The notes under the pieces are model-generated. The model did not search any database and was not told the origin of the DNA. It was given only the letters and a program-made list of their open reading frames with translations. From DASYSA01 sp036003885 (lineage in GTDB: Bacteria > Acidobacteriota > Blastocatellia > UBA7656): 11,253 nucleotides of DNA. The stretch covers positions 1-11,253 of the forward strand of contig DASYSA010000288.1 of assembly GCA_036003885.1 (NCBI GenBank), written 5' to 3'. Within the stretch, counting starts at the first letter, position 1, and every line of letters starts with the position of its first letter. This document shows positions 1-8,500 of this stretch, piece by piece. The position numbers were made by a program, and so were the translations under genes.

Positions 1-28
1 GAATTGCGAATTGCGAATTGCGAATTTG
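1..28. repeat. Heptad array A, left arm (GAATTGC)n
   Basis: Seen directly: three exact tandem copies of GAATTGC (1-7, 8-14, 15-21) and a fourth with one change at 22-28. The array touches the window edge, so it may extend further left. Its word is the reverse complement of the word at 120-154 after cyclic shift, so the two arms could pair as a hairpin around a spacer of about 91 bases. It lies downstream of the lolC stop. No gene is seen in 29-119. Confidence 0.9.
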
Positions 29-119
29 TAGCTGCGGAGTCAGTCGATGGGGCTAAATGTTCGATCTCCAGGTCCGCCTCTGCATCACGCTTGTCTGGCC
101 TCAAGATTGACCTCTCCCC

Positions 120-154
120 AATTCGCAATTCGAATTTCGAAATTCGCAATTCCT
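120..154. repeat. Heptad array A, right arm (AATTCGC)n
   Basis: Five consecutive 7-base units with no indel: AATTCGC at 120 and 141, AATTCGA at 127, ATTTCGA at 134 and AATTCCT at 148. AATTCGC reverse-complements to GCGAATT, a cyclic form of the left-arm word GAATTGC. The TAG stop of the minus-strand lolC (153-155) overlaps the last unit by two bases, so the array begins exactly where the gene ends. It could act as a 3' hairpin, but there is no U-tract typical of an intrinsic terminator. Confidence 0.9.
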
Positions 155-1400
155 ACTCATATCTCAATCCCTCTACGGGGTCGAGCCGCGAGGCGCTCCA
201 GGAGGGATACAACGTCGAAAGGAAGCTGATCGCGATTGTTATGGCGGCCACGGCCAGAATGTCGGTCGGGTGTGAGTGAAATGGGAGATAATCCAGCGCG
301 TATGCTCCCGCCGGGAGCTTAATCAACTGGCGGCCCTGTGCGAAGGAGCAGAAGCCTCCCCCTATCGCGATGCCGGCAATCATTCCGATCACGCCAATCA
401 CCAATCCCTGTATCATGAACACATACATAATGCTGCGGCTGGTCGCCCCCATCGATTTCAAGATCGCGATGTCACGCTGCTTCTCCATCACGATCATGAC
501 CAGGATCGTAATGATGTTGAGCGCGGCAATGCCTATGACTATCATCAGGGCGCCGCCGGAGAAGAACTTCTCATAGCTCAACGCGGTGTAGATCGGCGCG
601 TTGAGCTCTTGCCAGTCTTGCACGGCAAAGCCCTCCCCAGCTGCTGCGAGCACATCGCGTCCTATCTGTTTGACGCGATCGATATCGTCGACCTTCATTT
701 GAATGACTTCGGCCACGTCTTTGGCGCCCGAGAGCCGCTGCGCCGCTTCGAGCGAGATATATGCCCACGTTGCATCGTAATCCCGAAGGCCTGACTTGAA
801 GATGCCGGCGACCAGGAAGTCCTTATAGTTCGGAGACATTCCAAGAGGTGTCAGATGCCCTTTGGGTGAGATGATCGTGGCCACGTCGCCGATCTGAAGG
901 CCGAGAGTCTGAGCCAGTTCACTTCCCAGTATGATGCGATCAATTTTGATGCCGCTCTCCGGATCAATCTCCGGCTCGGCCAGCGAGCGCGGCTCTCCCT
1001 GGACGGTGAATTGCAGAATCTCGCTGGTGTCGCCAGGGACGCTCAAGTCGGCCCCCTTCAGTATCGCTCCGTCCGTATCCGCCTTACCCTGTATCAGGAC
1101 CCGATTATAGAGAGTGGCTGAGGGCGAATGGACGTGTGGCAGTTTTTCGAGGCGTTCTATCAACTCCCGATAGTTCTCTATCGGCCGGCCATCAGCTCGC
1201 ATCAGGTTCAAGTGAGCGGTGCCCGACAGTATCTTGGTTTGGAACTCCTCGCGAAATCCCGTCATCATCGCCAGGACGACCACAAGTGAAGCAACCCCGG
1301 CTGCGACCGCACCGATAGCAATCAAGGTGATGATGGAAATCACTACCTGCTTGCGCTTGGCTTTGAGGTAGCGCAGTGCGATGAAGAGTTCGTAAGGCAT
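153..1400 (-). CDS. lolC: LolC/LolE-family lipoprotein-releasing ABC permease
   Basis: Predicted inner-membrane permease of a LolCDE-type transporter, which extracts lipoproteins from the inner membrane and passes them to a periplasmic carrier. 415 residues, the usual length for LolC/E. Seen: an N-terminal MPYELFIALRYLKAKR segment before the first membrane helix (about residues 18-46), a large periplasmic MacB-like domain (about 50-270), and three further hydrophobic segments. The helix after the second is followed by EKQRDIAILKSMGATSRSI, the FtsX/LolC coupling region that contacts the ATPase. It ends in DPVEGLRYE, typical of the family. I chose the ATG at 1400 because the protein then begins as family members do; an in-frame ATG at 1436 adds 12 polar residues. 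It lies 118 bases downstream of lysS on the same strand, with no clear terminator between. A LolD ATPase would be expected beyond the left edge but is not visible. LolC cannot be told from LolE or a single hybrid permease here. Confidence 0.9.
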   Translation of the reverse strand: MPYELFIALRYLKAKRKQVVISIITLIAIGAVAAGVASLVVVLAMMTGFREEFQTKILSGTAHLNLMRADGRPIENYRELIERLEKLPHVHSPSATLYNRVLIQGKADTDGAILKGADLSVPGDTSEILQFTVQGEPRSLAEPEIDPESGIKIDRIILGSELAQTLGLQIGDVATIISPKGHLTPLGMSPNYKDFLVAGIFKSGLRDYDATWAYISLEAAQRLSGAKDVAEVIQMKVDDIDRVKQIGRDVLAAAGEGFAVQDWQELNAPIYTALSYEKFFSGGALMIVIGIAALNIITILVMIVMEKQRDIAILKSMGATSRSIMYVFMIQGLVIGVIGMIAGIAIGGGFCSFAQGRQLIKLPAGAYALDYLPFHSHPTDILAVAAITIAISFLSTLYPSWSASRLDPVEGLRYE

Positions 1401-1518
1401 CGTCGTTTCTCTGCGCAACCTCTTCGCTCGTTGCATCTGTGATGAACGGCGTTGAACGAGAGGGAGGAGCGGAACGCGTGGAGAACGTGAGAGCGTGTCC
1501 CTTCTGCCGCTTTTCCGG

Positions 1519-3078
1519 TCAGCCCTTCGGAGTCTCGGTACGCATGTGAGGGAAGAGAATAACGTCGCGTATCGACTTCTGATCGGTCAGGATCATGACC
1601 AGGCGATCGATGCCGATGCCTTCGCCGGCCGCCGGCGGCATACCATACCGCAACGCTCGTATGTAGTCTTCGTCGATCAACATTGCCTCGTCGTCGCCGT
1701 GTTCGCGCAGTCCCATCTGGGCTTCGAACCTCTGTCTCTGGTCAGCCGGGTCGTTGATTTCGCAGAATGCGTTCGCTATTTCCATTCCGGCGATATACAG
1801 CTCGAAGCGGTCTACAAATGCATGGTCGCGCTCGCTCTGCTTCGACAGCGGCGACAGCTCCGTAGGAAACTCGGTGATGAAAGTGGGATTGACCAGCCTG
1901 GGCTCCGCAATGTGCTCGAACAACTCGCCAAGCAGATACCCGTAGCTCGATTCCGGTCCGACCTTGGGTCCGGACTTGATTGCGCCAGCGAGTGACGCTG
2001 ATTGAAACTTCCCGATTAACTCCAACAGCCCTTCACGCGCCGACAACTTGATGAGGGTAGGCCTGTCGTTCTCGTCGGGCCAGTATTCAATTATTGCTTC
2101 GCGCATCGTCAGCCGCTTCCAGGGGCGAGTGAAGTCTATCTGGAGTTCGCCGAACGGAACTACTGGACTGACGCAAACCCTGTCTACCAGACTCGATATC
2201 AGCGACTCCGTCAGAACGATCAAGTCTTCATAGTCCGAATAGGCCTCGTACCACTCGAGCATTGTGAATTCGGGATTATGCCTGGTGGATAGTCCCTCGT
2301 TGCGAAAATTTCGATTGATCTCGTATACCTTCTCGAATCCGCCCACGATCAGCCGCTTCAGGTAAAGCTCGGGAGCAATCCGGGCATACAGATCCATGTC
2401 GAGAGCATTGTGATGAGTAATAAAGGGGCGTGCTGCAGCTCCACTGGGCAGGGGCGTCAGCATCGGCGTTTCGACTTCAACATAGCCCCGATCATCGAAG
2501 TAGGAGCGGATCAGGCGAATGATCTCGGCCCGCTTCTCGAACACGCGCCGGACGTCGCTGTTGGCGATCAGGTCGGCGTAGCGTTGCCGGTACCGAGTCT
2601 CGATGTCCTGGAGGCCGTAGTACTTATCGGGAGGAGGCAGCAGGGCCTTCGACAGGAACGTCAGCGACTTTGCGTGAATCGACAGTTCGTTCGTGCGAGT
2701 GCGGAAGACCGTCCCCTCGGCTCCTATGGTATCGCCGAGGTCGAGCAGCTTGAACAACGCCCAGGTACGCTCATCGACTTCGTTTGACTTCAAGTATACC
2801 TGCACGATCTCTCTGCCGTCGGTGAATCGAATGAAAGCAGCCTTACCCATCTTGTTTATCGCGTGGATCCGTCCCGCAACTCGGACTTGAAGGGCCATGG
2901 CTTCCAACTCGTCTCCGGTCTTTGAACTGAACTGTTCGACTATTTGGATGATGCTATGGGTGCGCTCGAACTTATGTGGGTAAGGATCGAAACCCAGTTG
3001 GACGATCTGTTCAAGCGAGCGCGCCCGCTCTCGCATTTGGTCGTTTGGGTCGGGCGCAGCCTTTTCCTCGTCTGCCAT
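1519..3078 (-). CDS. lysS: Lysyl-tRNA synthetase, class II
   Basis: Charges tRNA-Lys with lysine using ATP, in the cytoplasm. 519 residues, near the usual 500. An N-terminal OB-fold anticodon-binding domain spans about residues 64-142. The catalytic core carries motif 1 (about 198-212, YVEVETPMLTPL), motif 2 (258-275, FRNEGLSTRHNPEFTMLEW) and motif 3 (485-512, GEGIGIDRLVMILT through FPHMR). The lysine-site segment THHNALDMDLYARIAPELYL (221-240) is class-II LysRS-like. The family PGGASARPF loop reads PSGAAARPF here (210-218), a mild substitution. The ATG at 3078 has a GGAG (complement of 3085-3088) six bases upstream. A near-consensus sigma-70 promoter lies just upstream. lolC follows on the same strand; I have an impression that lysS-lolC neighbours recur in several bacteria. 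Confidence 0.98.
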   Translation of the reverse strand: MADEEKAAPDPNDQMRERARSLEQIVQLGFDPYPHKFERTHSIIQIVEQFSSKTGDELEAMALQVRVAGRIHAINKMGKAAFIRFTDGREIVQVYLKSNEVDERTWALFKLLDLGDTIGAEGTVFRTRTNELSIHAKSLTFLSKALLPPPDKYYGLQDIETRYRQRYADLIANSDVRRVFEKRAEIIRLIRSYFDDRGYVEVETPMLTPLPSGAAARPFITHHNALDMDLYARIAPELYLKRLIVGGFEKVYEINRNFRNEGLSTRHNPEFTMLEWYEAYSDYEDLIVLTESLISSLVDRVCVSPVVPFGELQIDFTRPWKRLTMREAIIEYWPDENDRPTLIKLSAREGLLELIGKFQSASLAGAIKSGPKVGPESSYGYLLGELFEHIAEPRLVNPTFITEFPTELSPLSKQSERDHAFVDRFELYIAGMEIANAFCEINDPADQRQRFEAQMGLREHGDDEAMLIDEDYIRALRYGMPPAAGEGIGIDRLVMILTDQKSIRDVILFPHMRTETPKG

Positions 3079-3112
3079 TGATCTCTCCGGTGCCTCGTTT
3101 GACAGTTACGAA

Positions 3113-3140
3113 GTTATAGGAATGCGATGGAAAGTGTCAA
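3113..3140 (-). promoter_or_regulatory. Sigma-70 promoter of lysS
   Basis: On the minus strand, TTGACA (complement of 3135-3140) is followed after 16 bases by TATAAC (complement of 3113-3118). This predicts transcription starting near 3107 and a leader of about 28 bases. The -35 matches consensus 6/6 and the -10 matches 5/6. The left arm of heptad array B begins 12 bases upstream of the -35. Confidence 0.7.
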
Positions 3141-3151
3141 CGCAGGCTATT

Positions 3152-3186
3152 GTCATTAGCCATTAGTCATTAGTTCGTTGTCAGTG
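3152..3186. repeat. Heptad array B, left arm (GTCATTA)n
   Basis: In-register 7-base units: GTCATTA at 3152 and 3166, GCCATTA at 3159, then decaying units GTTCGTT (3173) and GTCAGTG (3180). On the other strand the word reads TAATGAC, a cyclic relative of the TGACNNN units at 3273-3321, so the two arms are inverted with respect to each other. It sits directly upstream of the lysS -35 box. Confidence 0.8.
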
Positions 3187-3187
3187 G

Positions 3188-3202
3188 GCGCTGGTCAAGC
3201 GC
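3188..3202. other. Short inverted repeat inside the array B spacer
   Basis: GCGCT (3188-3192) and AGCGC (3198-3202) are perfect complements around the 5-base loop GGTCA, immediately inside the left arm of array B. It could extend a cruciform or hairpin, but five base pairs alone are weak evidence. The rest of the spacer, to 3272, shows no recognisable feature. Confidence 0.4.
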
Positions 3203-3272
3203 TTAACTGTGGTGGTCACGATACGCAGATCCTTCGATTCTCAGGGAGGACGCTTGTGGGCCGAGAACGATC

Positions 3273-3321
3273 TGACAGCTGACAAGTGACCAATGACAAG
3301 TGACCAATGACAAGTGACCAC
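3273..3321. repeat. Heptad array B, right arm (TGACNNN)n
   Basis: Seven perfectly in-register units, all beginning TGAC: TGACAGC (3273), TGACAAG (3280, 3294, 3308), TGACCAA (3287, 3301) and TGACCAC (3315). TGACAAG and TGACCAA alternate, so a 14-base higher-order period overlies the 7-base one. It is inverted relative to 3152-3186 across an 86-base spacer. It ends six bases before the probable -35 of the M48 protease gene. Confidence 0.92.
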
Positions 3322-3326
3322 TCCTG

Positions 3327-3355
3327 TTGCTACGCCTGCCGTACGCTGGTAGTAT
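3327..3355 (+). promoter_or_regulatory. Candidate promoter of the M48 protease gene
   Basis: TTGCTA (3327-3332), 17-base spacer, TAGTAT (3350-3355). Both boxes match the sigma-70 consensus 4/6, and the spacing is optimal. TAGTAT is also the -10 at 9600-9605. The predicted start is near 3362, giving a leader of about 145 bases. In that leader (to 3507) I see only the ribosome-binding site AAGGGGAA at 3493-3500. Confidence 0.4.
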
Positions 3356-3507
3356 CCAAGTGAACTGTCGATCGTGTGACCTCGATTCAAGTAAGTGGAA
3401 TGCCAGCCGCCTTCAACCTGGGATAACAGAACAAGAAGAGGACAACCTGGCGTTCCTTCCGGGTATCCAATCAGGTCGACGGGCAGTCGAGCAAGGGGAA
3501 CGTCAAC

Positions 3508-4539
3508 ATGAAATTGCCGTATGGAGTTTCCAGCCGAGCGGGTTCGCTTATATTTGCCGCGATCCTGCTGACCGGTTCTGTTCTCGCACAGGCGCCCGGT
3601 GCAAAGGACTCAGCCTCCAAGCCGCTAAAAGAAAGAGATAATCCCTTGATGATCGGCAAGCGAGATATCAACAAGGGTAGCCTCAACTTCTACTCGCTCG
3701 ACAGAGAAATCAGGCTCGGCCAGGAACTGGCCGCCGAGGTTGACCGGGAGTCAAAGTTCGTGACCGATCCCGTCGTCACCGAATATGTGAATCGCGTCGG
3801 ACAGAATGTCATACTTCGCTCGGATGCGAAGATACCGTTTACGATCAAGGTTATAGACTCGCCGGATGTGAATGCGTTCGCATTGCCCGGCGGACATCTA
3901 TATGTCAACAGCGGGCTTGTTCTGGCTGCTGACACTGAAGCCGAGTTGGCAGGCGTTATCGCACACGAGATTTCCCATGTCACCGCGCGTCACGGCGTTG
4001 AGCAGGCATCGAAGGGCCGGTTGCTCCAATACCTCTCGATCCCGCTAATATTCGTGGGAGGACCGGTTGGGGCGCTGGTTCAGAACGCCGCGAACGTACT
4101 GGTGCCTTTGAGCTACTTGAAATTCAGCCGCGGCGCTGAAGAAGAGGCTGACAGGCTCGGGCTTCAATACATGTGGAATGCCGGATATGACCCAACCTCA
4201 ATGCTGAGCTTCTTTGAGAAGCTCAAGGCTCATGAGGGGAAGGACCCAGGCAAGCTCGCCAAGCTGTTCAGCACCCATCCCGCGACGGGCAAACGCATAA
4301 CGAATGCCCGAGCGCTCCTGGCCCGCTTTCCGGAGCGAGGCGAGTACACAGTATCGACTTCTGAGTTCAACGAAGCGAAAGACAGGTTGCTTGCGCTAAC
4401 CCATCAACAGAAGATCGGCCCGGGCGATGGCGGTCCCCCGACACTGAAGCGCAAACCAGGAACTACGGGGGATGGCAGCGACAACGGCTCGAACAAAGAA
4501 CCGCCGACCTTGAAGCGCAATCCGCCGCCCGTTAACTGA
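3508..4539 (+). CDS. Periplasmic M48-family zinc metalloprotease (BepA/LoiP-like)
   Basis: Predicted secreted zinc endopeptidase of the M48 family, of the kind that does quality control of outer-membrane proteins in the periplasm. 343 residues. A Sec signal peptide ends near residue 27 (SVLA before QAPG); there is no lipobox cysteine. Zinc site: HEISH (153-157, catalytic Glu154), with the third ligand likely Glu211 in EEEADRLG. NAFALPGGHLYVNSGL (122-137) and the STHPATGKRI motif (256-265) are typical of the BepA/YfgC group. Unlike BepA there is no long C-terminal TPR domain. The tail (about 300-343) is low-complexity, with the octapeptide PPTLKRKP at 310-317 and PPTLKRNP at 332-339. The ATG at 3508 has AAGGGGAA at 3493-3500 upstream. 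It is divergent from lysS and convergent with the hydrolase at 4599, with 59 bases between stops. The exact substrate is unknown. Confidence 0.93.
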   Translation: MKLPYGVSSRAGSLIFAAILLTGSVLAQAPGAKDSASKPLKERDNPLMIGKRDINKGSLNFYSLDREIRLGQELAAEVDRESKFVTDPVVTEYVNRVGQNVILRSDAKIPFTIKVIDSPDVNAFALPGGHLYVNSGLVLAADTEAELAGVIAHEISHVTARHGVEQASKGRLLQYLSIPLIFVGGPVGALVQNAANVLVPLSYLKFSRGAEEEADRLGLQYMWNAGYDPTSMLSFFEKLKAHEGKDPGKLAKLFSTHPATGKRITNARALLARFPERGEYTVSTSEFNEAKDRLLALTHQQKIGPGDGGPPTLKRKPGTTGDGSDNGSNKEPPTLKRNPPPVN

Positions 4540-4598
4540 ATCCGCTTGAATGAAACACGTCAGGTGCGGCGCGAACCAACCCATGGTGCGCGGCCTCT

Positions 4599-5597
4599 TC
4601 ATTTGTGCGCCGGTGCGCAAGACTTAACAAAGGAGCGGATCTCCTCCAGGTAAGCCTTGCCGCCCACCATCCAGGTGCTGTTGTGAGGCGCTCCCGGCAC
4701 TTCGTAGAACCGTTTCGGTTCGGCCGCAGCATCGTAAAGGCGCCGGCCCATCTCAAAGGGGACCAGTTCATCGGCGGGGCTGTGAATGAAAAGCTTGGGA
4801 CACGAGACCCAGCCGACCTTGTTTATCGAGTCCATCTTTGTTCGCAAGAGCATTCCAGGGAAGAGTGGAATCACCGAGCCGGCCATGTCGGGTATAGAAG
4901 TGAAGCTCGACTGCACAATGAGCCCCGCCGGTTGAACTTTTGTCGCAAGGTCGATGGCCGGGCCGCCTCCCAGCGATTTCCCGAGGATGATTATGTTCTC
5001 AGTCCGGACCCCTCGTTCGGTTGAGAGGTAGTCCCACGCGGCTCTGGCATCCGCGTAAAGACCTCGCTCAGTCGGAGATCCCTCGCTCTTTCCATATCCG
5101 CGATAGTCGATGATGAGAATCTTCATCGGCACCTGCATCAGCGTTCGAATCATGTCGTAGCGATCAGTTATGTTACCCGCGTTGCCATGAAACCATAGCA
5201 AAACCATCTCCGCTGAGACGGGAGTCAGTTCGTGGCCGCTCTTCTTTTGCGGAATGCAATACCAGCCGTGGAGCTTCAGACCGTCGCCAGTGATGAAATA
5301 ACAGTCTTCGATCACAGGAACGATTTGACCTTCCCGGGCGGGCGGGTTGCTCACGTCCCATTCGCCTTCAGGGTATTTCACGGGATAGTAGATGAATCTG
5401 TCTTCGAACATGGTTACGACTATCACCAGGCCCGCGCAGAACATCATTGACATTCGCGCAAGGCGCCATCCGATTCTTCGATTGCCCCAAAGGTTTTTCA
5501 GGAGCCGCTGCACAAAGAAGTTAACGTGGAGCGGCCTGATAAGATCAAGTTTCTTTCGGAAGATCAAAAGCATCCCCACGGAAGTTCCGCAGGGCAT
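4599..5597 (-). CDS. Membrane-anchored alpha/beta hydrolase (ABHD17/BEM46-like)
   Basis: Predicted serine hydrolase of the alpha/beta fold, 332 residues from the ATG at 5597; substrate unknown. A basic N-terminus is followed by one hydrophobic segment (about residues 49-65, MSMMFCAGLVIVVTMF), then FEDRFIYYPVKYPEG, typical of BEM46-like proteins. Catalytic features: oxyanion motif HGNAGN (137-142), nucleophile elbow GKSLGG (Ser208), acid Asp276 in SPADELVPF, and His305 in GAPHNS. The ATG overlaps the stop of the upstream repeat-protein gene by one base (TGATG on the minus strand), implying translational coupling and one operon. A GTG one codon earlier, or an ATG nearer the membrane segment, are alternative starts. 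With a single anchor the catalytic domain may face either cytoplasm or periplasm. Co-expression with a secreted repeat protein hints at an envelope role, but this is inference. Confidence 0.88.
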   Translation of the reverse strand: MPCGTSVGMLLIFRKKLDLIRPLHVNFFVQRLLKNLWGNRRIGWRLARMSMMFCAGLVIVVTMFEDRFIYYPVKYPEGEWDVSNPPAREGQIVPVIEDCYFITGDGLKLHGWYCIPQKKSGHELTPVSAEMVLLWFHGNAGNITDRYDMIRTLMQVPMKILIIDYRGYGKSEGSPTERGLYADARAAWDYLSTERGVRTENIIILGKSLGGGPAIDLATKVQPAGLIVQSSFTSIPDMAGSVIPLFPGMLLRTKMDSINKVGWVSCPKLFIHSPADELVPFEMGRRLYDAAAEPKRFYEVPGAPHNSTWMVGGKAYLEEIRSFVKSCAPAHK

Positions 5598-8500
5598 CAC
5601 AATCCATCCCAGTTCCCCACAATCGGCTTATCGCCCGGCGCACCAAACGTGAACTGTATATCCGGCGGGCCCAGCGTGTTGCTGTTGCGCAAGAAGAAGA
5701 AGTTCCCCGTCGGCCTGAACAGCCCTATCGTAGTCGTTCCACTTCCATCCCAATCCCCCACGATCGGCATGTCCCCGGGCGCTCCGAACGTCAATATCAC
5801 ATCGGGTGGCCCCTGCGTGTTGCTGTTCCTCAAGAAGAAGAAATTCCCGCTCGGCCTGAACAGTCCTATGGTCATCGTCCCATTTCCGTCCCAGTCTCCT
5901 GCGATCGGCACGTCTCCCGGCGCCCCGAAAGTTATCTGAATATCCGGCACGCCAAAAGTGTTGCTGTTTCGCATGAAGAAAGTAGATGTGCCTGGCCGAT
6001 ACACTCCGATCGTCCAACTTCCATCCCCATCCCAGTCTCCCGCGATAGGAACATCTCCTCCGGGCCCATCCCCAAATGTCAACGCAATATCCGGGGGCCC
6101 TTGCGTGTTGCTGTTGCGCAGGAAGAACGTCGAGGTACTTGGCCGGTACAGTCCTATCGTCACAGTGCCGTTCCCGTCCCAGTCGCCGACGATTGGGAGA
6201 TCTCCGGGTGCGCCAAACCCAACCGTGATGTCAGGCGGCGCCAGCGAGTTGTTGTTTCGCAAGAAGAAGGAGTTACTGCTCGGCCTGAAGAGTCCTATTG
6301 TGTCGGTCCCGCCTCCGCTTTGCCCGACGGTGAAGGTACTTCCCGCTATAGTCATTGTTCCAGTCCTGCTGGCGCTGCCGGGATTGACGCCCACAGAATA
6401 GTTGACGGTTCCATTGCCGGTACCGCTCGCCCCTGACGTTATGGTGATCCAACCATCATTGCTGGCGGCGGACCAGGCGCAGCCTGCAAGCGTGTTTACG
6501 GCTACGTTGCCGGTTCCTCCACTTTTGTCATACGTCTGATTTGTCGGCGATAACATGAAAGTGCACGGGAGCGGATCCTGGGTTACTGTGAAGGTGAGAC
6601 CGGCGATCGTCATCGTGCCCGTACGAGAGCTTGTAGTCGGATTGGCGGACACCGAGTAGTTGACGGTGCCGTTGCCGGTTCCGCTGCTTCCCGAAGTAAT
6701 GCTGATGAAGCCGGCATTGCTGGACGCCATCCAGGTACATCCGGTCAGCGTGGTTAGCGCGACGCTGGCGGTTCCTCCGCTTGAAGCAAAGTTCTGGCTC
6801 GTTGGCAGGATCGCAAACGTACAGGGGATGGGATCCTGAGTCACAGTGAAGGTCTGACCGGCGATCGTCATCGTGCCGGTACGAGGGCTGGTAGTCGGAT
6901 TCGCGGACACCGAGTAGTTGACGGTGCCGTTTCCAGTGCCGCTGCTCCCGGAGGTAATGGTTATGAAGCCCGAGTTGCTCGATGCCATCCATGCGCAGCC
7001 GACATCAGCAGTCACCGATACGCTTCCCGTTCCTCCGCCGACCACGAAGTTCTGGCTGGTTGGAGCGATAGAGAAACTGCACACTCCGGTGCCATCCTCG
7101 GTGACGAGAAAGTTCACACCCCCGACGGTCATCGTTCCAGTGCGCGTGCCGCCGCCCGGATTGTTGCTTACAGAGTAGGTCACTGCTCCGTTGCCGATGC
7201 CGCCGCTGCCCGAAGTGATGGTGATCCAACTGTCGTTGCTCGTCGCAGTCCAGGCGCATCCCCCCGCCGTCGTAACGTTGAAGCTGCCGGTTCCGCCGGT
7301 AACCGCGAAGTTCTGCGCTGTGGAGTCGAGAGTGAAAGAACAGGAGCCCGGAGCGCCAACAGTGAGCTGACTCCCAGTTGAACTCTGGCCGTCCGGGTTG
7401 GTCACCGAAATGCTCTTTGAGCCGATCAACGCCGACATGGTCGAGATGTTCAGGGTGATGCTGGTGGGACTGTTATAGGTGAAGCTGTTGACTGCGATCC
7501 CTCCACCTATTGAAGCGGCGAGTCTGCAGGCAAAGCCGGCGCCGGGATCATAGAATCCCTTGCCGCCAGTCGCGAAGCCGCTGACTGTTACATTGATCGA
7601 GGATTGTCCTTGCGGAATGAACGCGGGGTTGGCGCTGAGCGGAGTAACCGGAGGCGGGGCGATGAGTTTGACGATACGCACGCCATAGGAATTCAATGAG
7701 TCGCAGAACTCCTGAATCGTCCACATGGTCATGTCGTCGCAAGGGTCGAGACTGGTGTAAGAGTAGTCTCCCCATCGCCTTCGCCCCCGCGAACTCCCGT
7801 CATTACCGGGAGGGTTGTAAGCGGCCGGGCTGGAGGTGAACAGGATCGGAGTCTCGAGAGTGCCTAGCGGATCCGAAGCCAGCCTTCCAACCGTTGCTGC
7901 GTTAACGAACTCGTTTGTTCCCGCCGTGCTAACTCCCATAGCTGCGTGTCCCTGGCCGCTGACCATAATCGAGGGGATCCAATAGTGACGGTCGTCCACC
8001 GAATTGGTGGGAGTGGCGGCAAAAAGTGTCCCGGCCTGCACCAATGTTGGTGCGCCGGTATTCAGCCCGGTGAGCTCGTACCAGCGAGCGGCATTTCTGG
8101 TCCCGACTCCAACTGTAGTTCCTGTATTGTCTACCGCGATGTTTTGTGCGGTCCACAAGCGTCCATTTCGTATGTGCGCCGCAAACAACCTGTCATCGAG
8201 ACCGTCCAGCCTCCCATTTGTGCCGTTGGTGTTGCCCAGGTGCGGCACCGTTAAAGGGAACGAGGTTGAGGGCACGGTGATGAACGCATTCGCAGACAAA
8301 ACCGGTGTTCCTCCCGGATTGCTGACCCGTCTCACCACGAGCGTTCCGAAAGTCGCGTTGTCCACGCCTATAAAGTAGCCCTCTGTTGCCGCCGGGTCGT
8401 AGTTGTCGACTCCCATGGGAGTGTATAGGCCGGCCCCGCCCGGCGTGCCAGTCAGATTACGAAAAGCGGTGGCTACGATAGGACCTGCGCCCAGTACGGA

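Noticed and set aside
1..154. CRISPR-like array from the repeated words
   Set aside because: Units are 7 bases with no spacers between them, and arms are inverted; no cas genes are present.
276..794. Plus-strand open frame opposite lolC
   Set aside because: It is antisense to a well-supported LolC/E gene, and its His/Asp-rich translation has no recognisable domain.
1401..1436. ATG at 1436 as the lolC start
   Set aside because: It adds 12 charged residues not typical of LolC/E and has no ribosome-binding site upstream.
4606..4619. TGCGC/GCGCA hairpin as a bidirectional terminator between convergent genes
   Set aside because: Only five base pairs, no T-run on either side, and it lies within the hydrolase coding end.
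5628..7259. Several open frames on both strands across the repeat region of the large gene
   Set aside because: They are periodic shadows of the coding repeats, with low-complexity translations and no ribosome-binding sites or family motifs.
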